A stretch of 64,000 bases of DNA, from assembly GCA_017442585.1 (NCBI GenBank), contig JAFRZM010000040.1, positions 1 through 64,000 of the forward strand. Direction: 5' to 3'. Made by a program: the position numbers and the translations under genes. Within the stretch, counting starts at the first letter, position 1. Each line of letters begins with the position of its first letter. This document shows positions 44,898 to 53,038 of the stretch, one piece after another. The notes under the pieces were generated by a model. The model worked only from the letters and a program-made list of their open reading frames with translations. It did not search any database and was not told the DNA's origin. This DNA comes from Lachnospiraceae bacterium (GTDB taxonomy: Bacteria; Bacillota; Clostridia; Lachnospirales; Lachnospiraceae).

Positions 44898-44926
44898 ATC
44901 ATATCACACCTTATTTTAAAATTCAA
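44898..44926 (-). promoter_or_regulatory. Sigma-A promoter of the T-box-pheST-queA unit
   Basis: TTGAAT (44921-44926), a 17-bp spacer and TATGAT (44898-44903) on the minus strand, placing the transcript start near 44891. Confidence 0.75.
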
Positions 44927-44937
44927 GTTTTTGCATA

Positions 44938-45795
44938 TTATTTCGCGTTCTTTTTCTGTCGTAAAATCTTACGCTTCTTGATTTCAATGAATATCTTCTC
45001 CGAATACATTGAATCAAGTTCCGCAGCAAGGAATAATATATACATTCCAAAATACATCCACATAAGTAAAAGCATCAATGTCATCATGCTTCCGTACATT
45101 GAAAAACCACCGAAATACGTCACATACACGGATATTCCGAATGACAGAACCGTCCAAAGAAAAGCCGCAAGTACAGCAGGGAAAAGCACAAACTTAAATC
45201 TTCTCTTTCTTCCCGGCAAGAACTTCAATGTAACGATAAACAACACCGTCAACAATAAGAACAAAATAAGGTATCTGTAATCGATAACCTTGGAAGCAAA
45301 CACAACCGGTGCAGAAAAGCCTTTAAAGAGCTCCTTTCGAATCTTTTTACCATACATAACAAATAATATGCCAAATATTATAAATGCAGTAAAAAACGTC
45401 ATATATAAAACCGACTTAAGACGCAAAACGAAGAAGTTACGTCTTTTCTCTACACCGTATATATTGTTAAGTCCATTCATAATGCTTTGGATTCCTTTCC
45501 CGGATGCCCATAAAGCACTTATGATGGATACCGTCATGGTGGAAATAGATCCCTTATAAAGTTCATCCGCAACCGAATCAAAAAACGGCACTATATACTC
45601 GGGAAGTGAATTATTAATATAAGATATAAGCGAATTGTACGTAAGTGGCGTAAACCTTACTATCGTAACCATAAAGATGATAAAAGGTACAACTGATAAA
45701 AACAAGAAAAAGGCAGACTGTGCCACATAAGCATCAACTCTGTCGTCTTGTAATTGTTTTAAAACATCCTTTACTGTTTCAAATGCCTTTTTCAT
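44938..45795 (-). CDS. yihY: YihY/BrkB-family membrane protein
   Basis: Inner-membrane protein of unknown transport or envelope role; the old 'ribonuclease BN' name is a misassignment in the family. The 285-residue protein has about six membrane helices and the YihY motifs AYVAQSAFFLFLSVVPFI (18-35), ISALWASGKGIQSIMNGLN and SFGISVYVTYFGG. The C-terminus is strongly basic. AAGGTGG lies before the start. It begins 17 bases after the 6S RNA terminator, leaving little room for a separate promoter. Confidence 0.88.
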   Translation of the reverse strand: MKKAFETVKDVLKQLQDDRVDAYVAQSAFFLFLSVVPFIIFMVTIVRFTPLTYNSLISYINNSLPEYIVPFFDSVADELYKGSISTMTVSIISALWASGKGIQSIMNGLNNIYGVEKRRNFFVLRLKSVLYMTFFTAFIIFGILFVMYGKKIRKELFKGFSAPVVFASKVIDYRYLILFLLLTVLFIVTLKFLPGRKRRFKFVLFPAVLAAFLWTVLSFGISVYVTYFGGFSMYGSMMTLMLLLMWMYFGMYILFLAAELDSMYSEKIFIEIKKRKILRQKKNAK

Positions 45796-45811
45796 CTTAC
45801 CACCTTAAAGT

Positions 45812-45838
45812 AAAAAGGGAGCTGTATAAACAACTCCC
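45812..45838 (-). terminator. Rho-independent terminator of the 6S RNA gene
   Basis: The 9-bp arms 45830-45838 and 45817-45825 with a TTAT loop are followed by TTTTT on the minus strand. It ends 17 bases before the yihY start. Confidence 0.88.
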
Positions 45839-45841
45839 TCC

Positions 45842-46036
45842 GACTTTTTAGTCTAATTCCCAAGATGCCGTTCCCGTATTTTTGACTCCTAGCGCACGCT
45901 AGGTGGGTATCCGCAGCATTACTTTCTGTCTTCCAACGATCTTTTAAGGCCTGACATAGAGCAAGCAATAATAGGAGTCCCGTTTAAAGTAGATGTAGGT
46001 TCAAAAATTACGAGCTGTCGTACATCCCAGGTTGTA
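45842..46036 (-). ncRNA. ssrS: 6S RNA
   Basis: About 195 nt between a strong promoter and a terminator, with no ORF. The 5' segment ACCTGGGATGT pairs completely (with G-U pairs) with GGCATCTTGGG near the 3' end, giving the closing stem of 6S RNA. The inner part contains TTGAACCTAC, GGGACTCC and GGCCTTAAAA, similar to parts of known 6S RNAs. 6S RNA binds the sigma-A RNA polymerase holoenzyme by mimicking an open promoter. Exact ends are inferred. A T-box was considered but the GGTGG core is absent. Confidence 0.82.
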
Positions 46037-46041
46037 ATTGT

Positions 46042-46069
46042 ATTATAGCAAATTCTGCAGAAAATTCAA
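46042..46069 (-). promoter_or_regulatory. Sigma-A promoter of the 6S RNA gene
   Basis: TTGAAT (46064-46069), a 16-bp spacer and a perfect TATAAT (46042-46047) on the minus strand. Confidence 0.8.
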
Positions 46070-46145
46070 TAGTCTTTTGTGAATTTGGCGTGAATTTTCC
46101 GAATTATTTGTTTAAAATACCGCAATTGTACATTCAATTGAAATA

Positions 46146-47825
46146 TTATAATGAATTTGCCTGCTTAACTACATCCTTAATTGCGTCCTGGGCGTCCTTA
46201 GGAAGCTTGTTATATCCTTCGAAGTCCTTATCAAGCGACTTAACATAGTCAAGTCTGTCCTGCATACGCTTCTTCATTGTCTCAACGTACTCTTTATCTT
46301 TAAGGTCTGGAACGTAACCCTTAATCTCGCAGATCTCGATATCTTCGAACGGGCCCCACTGTTTGAATTTAGCTTTGCCCTCTACTATTGATTCGAGTAC
46401 AGAAAGTGTCACTTCTTTTGTAACCTTCTTGCCCATGAAATCGCCTGTGTTGATAATGTAGCAGTCAACGTTCTTATCCTTAACGAGTTTCTTAAACTTA
46501 TTGTAGTCGTTAACTAACGGATATGTTCTAAATGGGTTAGCATATGGCTCAACAACAAGTTTATTAGGATCTACGCCCTCTTTAAGACGCTCAGCTGTTG
46601 AACGCTTTGTTGCAAGTGTAGCACCCATAACAGAAGCAAGGCTTGCACCTTTAAGCTTAACTACCGGCGGAATTGTAGGATCCTTCATAATCCAGAAGAT
46701 TGCGTTAACAGGTGATTCAATCTTATCAACTCTGTTCGGCGACCAGAGCTTTGACTTGATTGCACGTCCGTTACCGTTTCTTATATCTTCCGTAACAAGA
46801 ACGATCTTGCCATCTTCATCCATAGTTGCTGAACAGTTCTGTGCTGTAAGTAAGAACTTATTGTCCTCACAAGCTGTAGGATAATCTGCTGTCTTATCGA
46901 AATATGTAGGCTCAAGAGCGATAGATGAACATGTATCGGAATTAATGATAAATGCATCATCATGAAGAACCTTGATTGCAGGATACTTACCGCCATGCTT
47001 TGCATGTGTAAGTGTTGACTTTCCTGATCCGGATAATCCGAATACAGCTGCAACATACTTGCTGCCATCCTTTAATGTGTACTCCTTCTGTCCACCGTGG
47101 CATGAAGCATAACCGTTTCTGTTTGCCATTGCCCATGCAAGTGTAAGTGTACCCTTCTTGTGCTCACCAAAGTATCTCATACCAAGGATTGCTGCGCAGT
47201 TCTGCTCTGTATTAAAGTAGCATAAGCACTTAGGATCTGAAATATCTGTCTGATCTGTACCTGCCCACTGAGGGTTGGAGAAAATATAAATATCAGGCTC
47301 GTTTTCATAGAGCTTTGAATTCTTATACATCTTTACATATTCATCAGACATATACTGGAAGTTAAGCATCCAGTTGTAAAGAAGATTCTCTTCTCCTTCC
47401 GGAATAAGAAGGTGTGCCTTTACCATAAATTCAGGATCAAGTCCGATAAATACCTCTGCATGATACATTGTGTTCCATCTTGTATCATAGATTGCGTCCA
47501 TAAGAAGCTTATCAAGTTTCTCTGTATTAACTCCAGGCTGACCTGTAATTCTTCTTGCAGGCGCATATCTTCCTGTAATAGAACCATCATTAAAAAGTAA
47601 AACCTTTGCATCAGGTTCAAGTCCGAATTCTTCGCCTCTATATACAGGCATGTCTGTAACTACAGTACCCGGAGAATTCTTAGCAAGCTCATACGCTTCC
47701 TTCAATGTATTGATCTTAATTACATTGTTGCCGTAAAAAGCTGCCTCGATAATAGATCTTGTCTTGGAAAAACCTGTCTTGCCAGGTCCGATTTCCGTAC
47801 GCTTGTAATAAGCTCTTGTTGCCAT
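46146..47825 (-). CDS. pckA: Phosphoenolpyruvate carboxykinase (ATP type)
   Basis: Interconverts oxaloacetate and PEP; in anaerobes it often fixes CO2 towards succinate or oxaloacetate. The 559-residue protein has the kinase-1a P-loop GLSGSGKST with Lys269 and the metal motif LHDDAF, where the usual ATP-type enzyme has IGDDEHGW. It also has the QPGVN segment, MKDPTIPPVVKL, and a C-terminal NTGDFMGKKVTKEVT region. It is longer and more divergent than the 530-residue enterobacterial/Bacillus form. AAGGAGG lies seven bases before the start. It appears to be a monocistronic gene. Confidence 0.88.
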   Translation of the reverse strand: MATRAYYKRTEIGPGKTGFSKTRSIIEAAFYGNNVIKINTLKEAYELAKNSPGTVVTDMPVYRGEEFGLEPDAKVLLFNDGSITGRYAPARRITGQPGVNTEKLDKLLMDAIYDTRWNTMYHAEVFIGLDPEFMVKAHLLIPEGEENLLYNWMLNFQYMSDEYVKMYKNSKLYENEPDIYIFSNPQWAGTDQTDISDPKCLCYFNTEQNCAAILGMRYFGEHKKGTLTLAWAMANRNGYASCHGGQKEYTLKDGSKYVAAVFGLSGSGKSTLTHAKHGGKYPAIKVLHDDAFIINSDTCSSIALEPTYFDKTADYPTACEDNKFLLTAQNCSATMDEDGKIVLVTEDIRNGNGRAIKSKLWSPNRVDKIESPVNAIFWIMKDPTIPPVVKLKGASLASVMGATLATKRSTAERLKEGVDPNKLVVEPYANPFRTYPLVNDYNKFKKLVKDKNVDCYIINTGDFMGKKVTKEVTLSVLESIVEGKAKFKQWGPFEDIEICEIKGYVPDLKDKEYVETMKKRMQDRLDYVKSLDKDFEGYNKLPKDAQDAIKDVVKQANSL

Positions 47826-47892
47826 AATGTATCCTCCTTACAATTAATATCTTTTGTTTTGTCTATATGCATTAAGGGTATTCCCATATTGC

Positions 47893-48570
47893 CTAATTCG
47901 TCTCGAATTTATATCCGAGCCCTTTTAATGTGACTATGTATTTCTTGTACTCGTCACCCAGCGCTTTTCTTATCATCTTAATGTGAGTATCAAGTGTTCT
48001 GTCATCGCCGTAATAATCAAAGCCCCAAACTTCCGTTAAAAGTCTCTCCCTTGTAAGCGCAATGTTTCTATTCTTAACAAGATAAAAGAAAAGCGCATAC
48101 TCTTTCGGTGCCATCCTCACTTTCTTACCGTCAATTGTTACCGTCATTGAGGTAAAATCGATTACCATTCCGCGAAGCTTGATTAATTCATGCCCTTCAT
48201 CATGCTTAATCTCATGATGTCTTAAAGCAACCTTAACCCTAAGCATTAATTCCTTAGGATAAAAAGGCTTTACCACGTAATCGTCGCACCCTATCTCAAA
48301 TCCGTGGATTCTGTCAAATTCATCATCACGTTTCGTAACGAATATCACAGGTATGTCAAGTTCGTCAATTATGGTCTTAGCCGCAGAAAAACCGTCAAGC
48401 TCCGGCATCATGACATCCATAAGCACGAGGTCAAAGTGCTTTTGCCTGCAGATACGGACCGCATCCATTCCGTTGTCGGCCGTTTTTATATCGTATCCTT
48501 CAAATGAAGCATATTTAACTATCAATTCTCTATCTTTTTCATTATCGTCGCATACAAGTAAACTATACAT
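47893..48570 (-). CDS. OmpR/PhoB-family response regulator, orphan
   Basis: Two-component transcription factor. The 225-residue protein has a complete receiver domain (Asp8/Asp9, phospho-acceptor Asp52 in LMDVMMPELDG, Thr79, Lys101) and a C-terminal winged helix (about 125-225) with LTRERLLTEVWGFDYYGDDRTLDTHI. No histidine kinase gene is adjacent, so its kinase must be elsewhere. It is divergently transcribed from the CheY-like gene across a 178-bp intergenic region. Confidence 0.93.
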   Translation of the reverse strand: MYSLLVCDDNEKDRELIVKYASFEGYDIKTADNGMDAVRICRQKHFDLVLMDVMMPELDGFSAAKTIIDELDIPVIFVTKRDDEFDRIHGFEIGCDDYVVKPFYPKELMLRVKVALRHHEIKHDEGHELIKLRGMVIDFTSMTVTIDGKKVRMAPKEYALFFYLVKNRNIALTRERLLTEVWGFDYYGDDRTLDTHIKMIRKALGDEYKKYIVTLKGLGYKFETN

Positions 48571-48685
48571 GATAAATTACGCCAATCCTAAGTTTGTTCA
48601 TAAAATGTGCAAAATTTATAATTATACTATACTACAAGTGATTCTATTTTACACGGTTCTTTTGATATTTTTCGTAAAAAATTCA

Positions 48686-48714
48686 TTGAAAGAGCACTGT
48701 AAATGATGTAAACT
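48686..48714 (+). promoter_or_regulatory. Candidate promoter of the CheY/CheX-like operon
   Basis: TTGAAA (48686-48691), a 17-bp spacer and TAAACT (48709-48714) on the plus strand, 35 bases before the CheY-like start. The -10 box matches four of six positions. Confidence 0.5.
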
Positions 48715-48748
48715 TTACTTAAGAATATGCACTTGGCGAGGTATTAAA

Positions 48749-49126
48749 ATGATATCACGAGACCTTAAAATTCTCATTGCCGACGATTCTATCCTTGCAC
48801 GTAAGCAATTAAAAGACGTGTTGCTTACCGCGGGGTACAACGACTTCATTGAAGCAAAAGACGGCAAAGAGGCTATTAATTTTTACAAACAGGACAAAGC
48901 TGACATTGTCTTTTTAGACATTGTAATGCCGCAAGTTGACGGAATTGAGGCTGTTAAGCAGATCCGTGCTTACGACGAAAATGCCAACATTGTTATGGTA
49001 TCTTCCGTAGGTACGCAAGGCCAGATCCGATCGGCTATCGAAGCCGGTGCGAAAGACTTCATACAGAAACCTTTCGTATCAAATCAGATCTTAACCGTTT
49101 TAAATAACATCATGAAAGGGAATTAG
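48749..49126 (+). CDS. Stand-alone receiver protein, CheY-like
   Basis: A 125-residue single-domain response regulator. Its phosphorylation site is complete: Asp12/Asp13 (IADDS), Asp57 in FLDIVMPQVDG, Ser85/Ser86 and Lys107 (IQKPF). No output domain is present, so it acts by protein contact, as CheY does on the flagellar switch. GCGAGG precedes the start. It lies three bases upstream of a gene with a CheX-like domain, which suggests that the partner dephosphorylates it. No flagellar genes are in the window. Confidence 0.92.
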   Translation: MISRDLKILIADDSILARKQLKDVLLTAGYNDFIEAKDGKEAINFYKQDKADIVFLDIVMPQVDGIEAVKQIRAYDENANIVMVSSVGTQGQIRSAIEAGAKDFIQKPFVSNQILTVLNNIMKGN

Positions 49127-49129
49127 TTT

Positions 49130-50017
49130 ATGTTTACACAATTATTTGGTAATTACCTTTTACGTAAAGGCGTTGTTACACCTGATCAGTTGGTTTCAGC
49201 CATCAAAGCAAGTTGCGAGTCACATGTAAAACTTGGTACACTTTGTATACATGCCGGCATAATGTCCGCTTCCGAAGTTGAAAAAGTATATATCTTACAG
49301 ACACACAGAGATGCTCGTTTCGGTGAAATCGCCATTGAGGAAGGTTACATAACACCTTCACAGCTCGAAGATGTTATGGAAGATCAAAGTCCTCACTATC
49401 TCGTCCTCGCACAGGAACTTATCGAACGTGGTATTATAACACACGACGAGCTTGAAAAGCTTCTCGGTGAATACAACAAAGAAACAGGTTTAAATGACAT
49501 AAATGTTCTTAACGAGCAGCGTGATCAGCTTCATACTTTGGTTGAGAACTTTATACACCAGTCCAATATAAGCCGCGACAATGTTATAATCGATTACATT
49601 CAGTTATTGTTTAACGACCTTATAAGATTCATAGGTGATGACTTCACTCCTCTTAATCTTATACCGTTTAACGATTACAAAAACGTTGTATGCGCTACAC
49701 AGGAAATTGAAGGTCACTATAATATCTCGACCGCAGTCGATATGTCAGAGGCAACTGCTATTGAATTTGCAAAGAGATATGCCGGTGAAACATTCACCCA
49801 GTTTGATGAGTATGTATCCGCATCGCTTGAAGATTTCTTAAATCTTCATAACGGATTATTCCTTATCAACGTATCAAATAACGAGAACATCGAGCTTAAG
49901 CTTATGCCTCCGTTAAGTATCGGAAAGGGAGATTTAAAACAATCCGACAACACCTATCTTCTTCCTTTGTCCTATACATTCGGAACAGTTAATTTCCTTA
50001 TCGGACTCAATGATTAA
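49130..50017 (+). CDS. MshEN-like repeats fused to a CheX-like domain
   Basis: A 295-residue cytoplasmic protein. Residues 1-115 carry three roughly 45-residue repeats of the type seen in MshEN/type II secretion ATPase N-termini (FGEIAIEEGYITPSQLE at 64-80 is the clearest); in other proteins such repeats bind cyclic di-GMP. Residues about 150-295 resemble CheX/CheC phosphatases. A DxxNxxxG motif (Asp235, Asn238, Gly242) corresponds to the catalytic ExxNxxxG with Asp for Glu. It follows the CheY-like gene by three bases. A c-di-GMP-tuned phosphatase for that protein is a reasonable but unproved model. Confidence 0.65.
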   Translation: MFTQLFGNYLLRKGVVTPDQLVSAIKASCESHVKLGTLCIHAGIMSASEVEKVYILQTHRDARFGEIAIEEGYITPSQLEDVMEDQSPHYLVLAQELIERGIITHDELEKLLGEYNKETGLNDINVLNEQRDQLHTLVENFIHQSNISRDNVIIDYIQLLFNDLIRFIGDDFTPLNLIPFNDYKNVVCATQEIEGHYNISTAVDMSEATAIEFAKRYAGETFTQFDEYVSASLEDFLNLHNGLFLINVSNNENIELKLMPPLSIGKGDLKQSDNTYLLPLSYTFGTVNFLIGLND

Positions 50018-50034
50018 CTTAGAATATTATTAAG

Positions 50035-50061
50035 AAGAGCTGCTTTTTAGCAGCTCTTTTT
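50035..50061 (+). terminator. Rho-independent terminator after the CheX-like gene
   Basis: The arms AAGAGCTGC (50035-50043) and GCAGCTCTT (50050-50058) are followed by TTT on the plus strand. The next start codon is 16 bases on. Confidence 0.85.
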
Positions 50062-50076
50062 AAAGATTGGAGTAAT

Positions 50077-50892
50077 ATGTTACCCGGAGTTTTTAAAGCA
50101 ACGAAAAAGGACGGCAGCGTCTATTATCGTTCAAGCATTACCCATAAAAGAAAGCATATAAGCCTCGGTAGTTTCAATACTGAAGAGGCTGCTTTTAATG
50201 CATATCTTCTCGGGACAAAAATTTTAGACGGAAATGAATATACCATAGACTCCAATCTTGAAGGGCTCGCTCTTCCTTTTGATAAATGCATCTGCCTTAT
50301 AAACTATAGAGACAATGATCTGTATTTTAAGACACCTATATATGTAAGACAGAACTATTTCCAGTACTTCTACTCCCCTACAATTGATTTTAAATTCGAT
50401 TTGGACGATTTGTTCTTTTATTCGACACGTACCATTCAGTCAAGAAAAGGGCACTTTTTCGTGGCAGATTACGGAACACAATACACTATTCTTTCAAGAT
50501 ACGGCATAAGAGCCTATGCAGTCCGCGGACGTGACTTTGAATTTAAAAACGGCGACGAATATGACTACAGACGTGCCAATATAGTATTACTTAATTCTTT
50601 CTATGGTGTAACCAAAGTAATGCACAAAAACAAGGCTTTCTACAGGTCTGAGATTAATATAGTCGGTAACCATGTTCTCGGATACTTTGAAACTCCGATA
50701 AGAGCTGCAGTTGCATACAACAAAGCCGTTGACGAAATAAAAAAAGCCGGTATTGAAAAAGAGTACAATATAAACTTTACTGATGAACTTACTCCTCGTG
50801 AATATGCAACCACATATTACACTATAAATCTACCGAATAAATTCTTAAGATATTTAAGCGATTACAAAAAGAAAAACAGCGTAAATCAATAG
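50077..50892 (+). CDS. AP2-domain protein derived from an HNH/AP2 endonuclease
   Basis: A 271-residue protein with an AP2-like DNA-binding domain at each end: residues 4-50 (YYRSSITHKRKHISLGSFNT, then EEAAFNAY) and about 176-221 (FYRSEINIVGNHVLGYFET, then RAAVAYNKA). The middle (about 105-170) has the layout of an HNH homing endonuclease, ending FEFKNGDEYDYRRANI, where active enzymes have DHINGD..DNRRSNL. The catalytic His is missing, so nuclease activity is probably lost. GGAG lies four bases before the start. It may be a domesticated DNA-binding protein; the target is unknown. A terminator separates it from the CheX-like gene. Confidence 0.65.
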   Translation: MLPGVFKATKKDGSVYYRSSITHKRKHISLGSFNTEEAAFNAYLLGTKILDGNEYTIDSNLEGLALPFDKCICLINYRDNDLYFKTPIYVRQNYFQYFYSPTIDFKFDLDDLFFYSTRTIQSRKGHFFVADYGTQYTILSRYGIRAYAVRGRDFEFKNGDEYDYRRANIVLLNSFYGVTKVMHKNKAFYRSEINIVGNHVLGYFETPIRAAVAYNKAVDEIKKAGIEKEYNINFTDELTPREYATTYYTINLPNKFLRYLSDYKKKNSVNQ

Positions 50893-50904
50893 CTTTTACC
50901 TAAT

Positions 50905-50950
50905 ATAAAAATAAAAGCGGCCCGAAAAACGGACCGCTTTTATTATATTT
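50905..50950 (-). terminator. Bidirectional terminator between convergent genes
   Basis: The arms 50913-50924 and 50930-50941 (AAAAGCGG..CCG/CGG..CCGCTTTT) form a 12-bp stem whose single imperfect pair is G-U in the minus-strand RNA. T-runs lie on both sides. Confidence 0.85.
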
Positions 50951-52963
50951 TTATTCTTCGTCTTTTTTAAACTGACATTCAGGCTTTTTAAAGAAGTCTA
51001 CTCTAGGCTCAAGGAATCTAAGCTTATGTGCTTCCTTATCCGGAATTATGTCATATATCTCATCAAAGATATAGTTCCAATCAAACATCTTATTATCAAG
51101 ATTAAGATAATCTCTGACATTCTCGGTGCCTGCCGGTGCTATCGGATGTAAAAGTGCATTTATAACTCTGATTCCATGGAAGCAGTTAACCAATACCTGC
51201 TTACGAAGTGCATCGTCATTATTCTTCTCGGCAACTTTAATGTTATTAACGTAATGCTTATTAATCTCACGGATTATCGAATCGAGCACATATGTTACTC
51301 TGTGGAATTCATGATTATACATGAATCTCTCATAATCAAGTATCTGCTTTTCACAGAATTCCTTAATCTTAGAGTCAACAGTACCATACGGCAATACTCC
51401 GTCATAATACTCCTGTGTTGTATAGAAGCACGAACGAAGAAGTCTATTATATACATTCGTAAGAAGATTACCGTCTTTAAGTACCGGATCCGGTCCCAAA
51501 TCCTTACGTTCTTCTTCCGGAATATATACCTGCGGATTAAATCCTACAGAACTATTACCAAGTCCGAGACTTAAGAAATGGATACGTAACTGCTCCGGTG
51601 AGTAAAACTCCAAAAGGTCCGCTGCCATAGGTGGCTTAACCGCACTTGAAGAACTTGCTTTCTTATCCATGAAGAGAATATGGTTATTTGCAACTATATG
51701 CGGTAATACCTCGTTTTCAACGTCAACCTTTTCGCCCTTCTTATGCTTTAATCCCATAAAGATTCCCATTTCAGCAAGGGCATAGAAGTATATATTATCC
51801 TGGCCGATAAACTGGTAAACTATCGTATCGTCACCGTTCCACCACTTCTTCCACTCATCTTCAGGCAATCCCTTATTCATAAGATAAGTCTTTGAGAATG
51901 ATATCGGTGCCCAAAGCGACTCCGGCCATACCCAGAATGTAAGGTCTTTCTCACCTTCCGTTTCAGGAATCGGAACTCCCCACTCAATATTTCCGGAAAG
52001 TCTAAACGGTACCAATGTCTTACCTGTTCTATAATGGATGTCATGGCTATCCAATACCTCTTTAGCTTTATCTCTCATATCGAGATTCTTAAATGTAAAT
52101 GTTATTGAAGGTTTCTTTTCTTCATTTAAAACATCACACTCAGGTAACTCTTTTATAAGGGCATCTACGTCTTCTATCTGCTTTTTCTGAACATATATGC
52201 AAGGATCCTTTAAAAACTCCTCTATAGCCCTGATTTCAAACTTACGGGTATTGGAATTCTTTGCCAAAAACTCTACACGTTCCTTTAATGTCGGAAGGTA
52301 ATCTTCCAAAGAGAAATACCAGTTTGTAACCTTTCTTAATTCAGGTCTTTCTCCTGAAAGCGTACTTACAGGATCTATAAGTTCGTCCGGTGAATACTGA
52401 TGTCCAAGATCACACTCATCCGCATAGGCTTTTTCAGACTGGCATCCTTCTATCGGGCACTTTCCCACAACCTGACGTCCGTTTATAAAGCACTGTCTTT
52501 TTGTATCATAAAACTGTGGAGAAGACATTTTCTTTAAATGTCCGTTCTTATATAATGTCTCAAATACATACTTTGATACATCTTTATGAACTTCACCGGT
52601 CTTACCCAAAGCGGAAGCTCCGTAAAGGTTAAGACCAATCTCGTATGTATCAAGCACTTCCTTCTGCTTTAAATGATTACTTTCTACGTATTCCTTTATT
52701 GTCCCTTTATATCCCTCGTTTTCACATTTCTTACGATATGCTTCAACTATAGGAGAACCGTAACAATCCGTACCTGATACAAAGATTACATTCTCATCGC
52801 CTATTCTGTCTCTTAAGAATCTTGCGAAAGCATCTGCATGAACAAACATACCCCCGACGTGTCCAAAATGCAGTTCCTTATTACCGTATGGCATACCACC
52901 TGTTATGATTGCTTTTTTCGGGAATGTAGGTCTTTCATTATTTGGTATTCTCTTATTAATCAT
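50951..52963 (-). CDS. metG: Methionyl-tRNA synthetase with altered KMSKS loop
   Basis: Class I synthetase that charges tRNA-Met. The 670-residue protein has the HIGH-type motif HFGH (32-35), a zinc-binding insertion with CPIEGCQSEKAYADECD, the MetRS tryptophan-rich FWVWPESLWAPI segment, and an anticodon-binding domain. The catalytic KMSKS loop reads DKKASSSS (433-440), so the second lysine is lost. The C-terminal EMAP-like dimerisation domain is absent. AAGGAGAG precedes the start. It may be a functional variant of this lineage or a second MetRS paralogue. Confidence 0.88.
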   Translation of the reverse strand: MINKRIPNNERPTFPKKAIITGGMPYGNKELHFGHVGGMFVHADAFARFLRDRIGDENVIFVSGTDCYGSPIVEAYRKKCENEGYKGTIKEYVESNHLKQKEVLDTYEIGLNLYGASALGKTGEVHKDVSKYVFETLYKNGHLKKMSSPQFYDTKRQCFINGRQVVGKCPIEGCQSEKAYADECDLGHQYSPDELIDPVSTLSGERPELRKVTNWYFSLEDYLPTLKERVEFLAKNSNTRKFEIRAIEEFLKDPCIYVQKKQIEDVDALIKELPECDVLNEEKKPSITFTFKNLDMRDKAKEVLDSHDIHYRTGKTLVPFRLSGNIEWGVPIPETEGEKDLTFWVWPESLWAPISFSKTYLMNKGLPEDEWKKWWNGDDTIVYQFIGQDNIYFYALAEMGIFMGLKHKKGEKVDVENEVLPHIVANNHILFMDKKASSSSAVKPPMAADLLEFYSPEQLRIHFLSLGLGNSSVGFNPQVYIPEEERKDLGPDPVLKDGNLLTNVYNRLLRSCFYTTQEYYDGVLPYGTVDSKIKEFCEKQILDYERFMYNHEFHRVTYVLDSIIREINKHYVNNIKVAEKNNDDALRKQVLVNCFHGIRVINALLHPIAPAGTENVRDYLNLDNKMFDWNYIFDEIYDIIPDKEAHKLRFLEPRVDFFKKPECQFKKDEE

Positions 52964-52979
52964 ACGTTCTCTCCTTACA

Positions 52980-53023
52980 TAGAAAAAGCCCCGTTATTTT
53001 ATTGCTTCGTAAACACGGGGCTT
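52980..53023 (-). terminator. Rho-independent terminator after the chemoreceptor gene
   Basis: The 9-bp arms AAGCCCCGT and ACGGGGCTT (52986-52994 and 53015-53023) are followed by TTT on the minus strand. It ends 17 bases before the metG start, so it might also act as an attenuator for metG. Confidence 0.82.
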
Positions 53024-53038
53024 AATCACTACTTATTA

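Noticed and set aside
45812..46069. Second T-box or other riboswitch upstream of yihY
   Set aside because: No GGTGG-type T-box core or antiterminator; the closing stem and overall layout fit 6S RNA.
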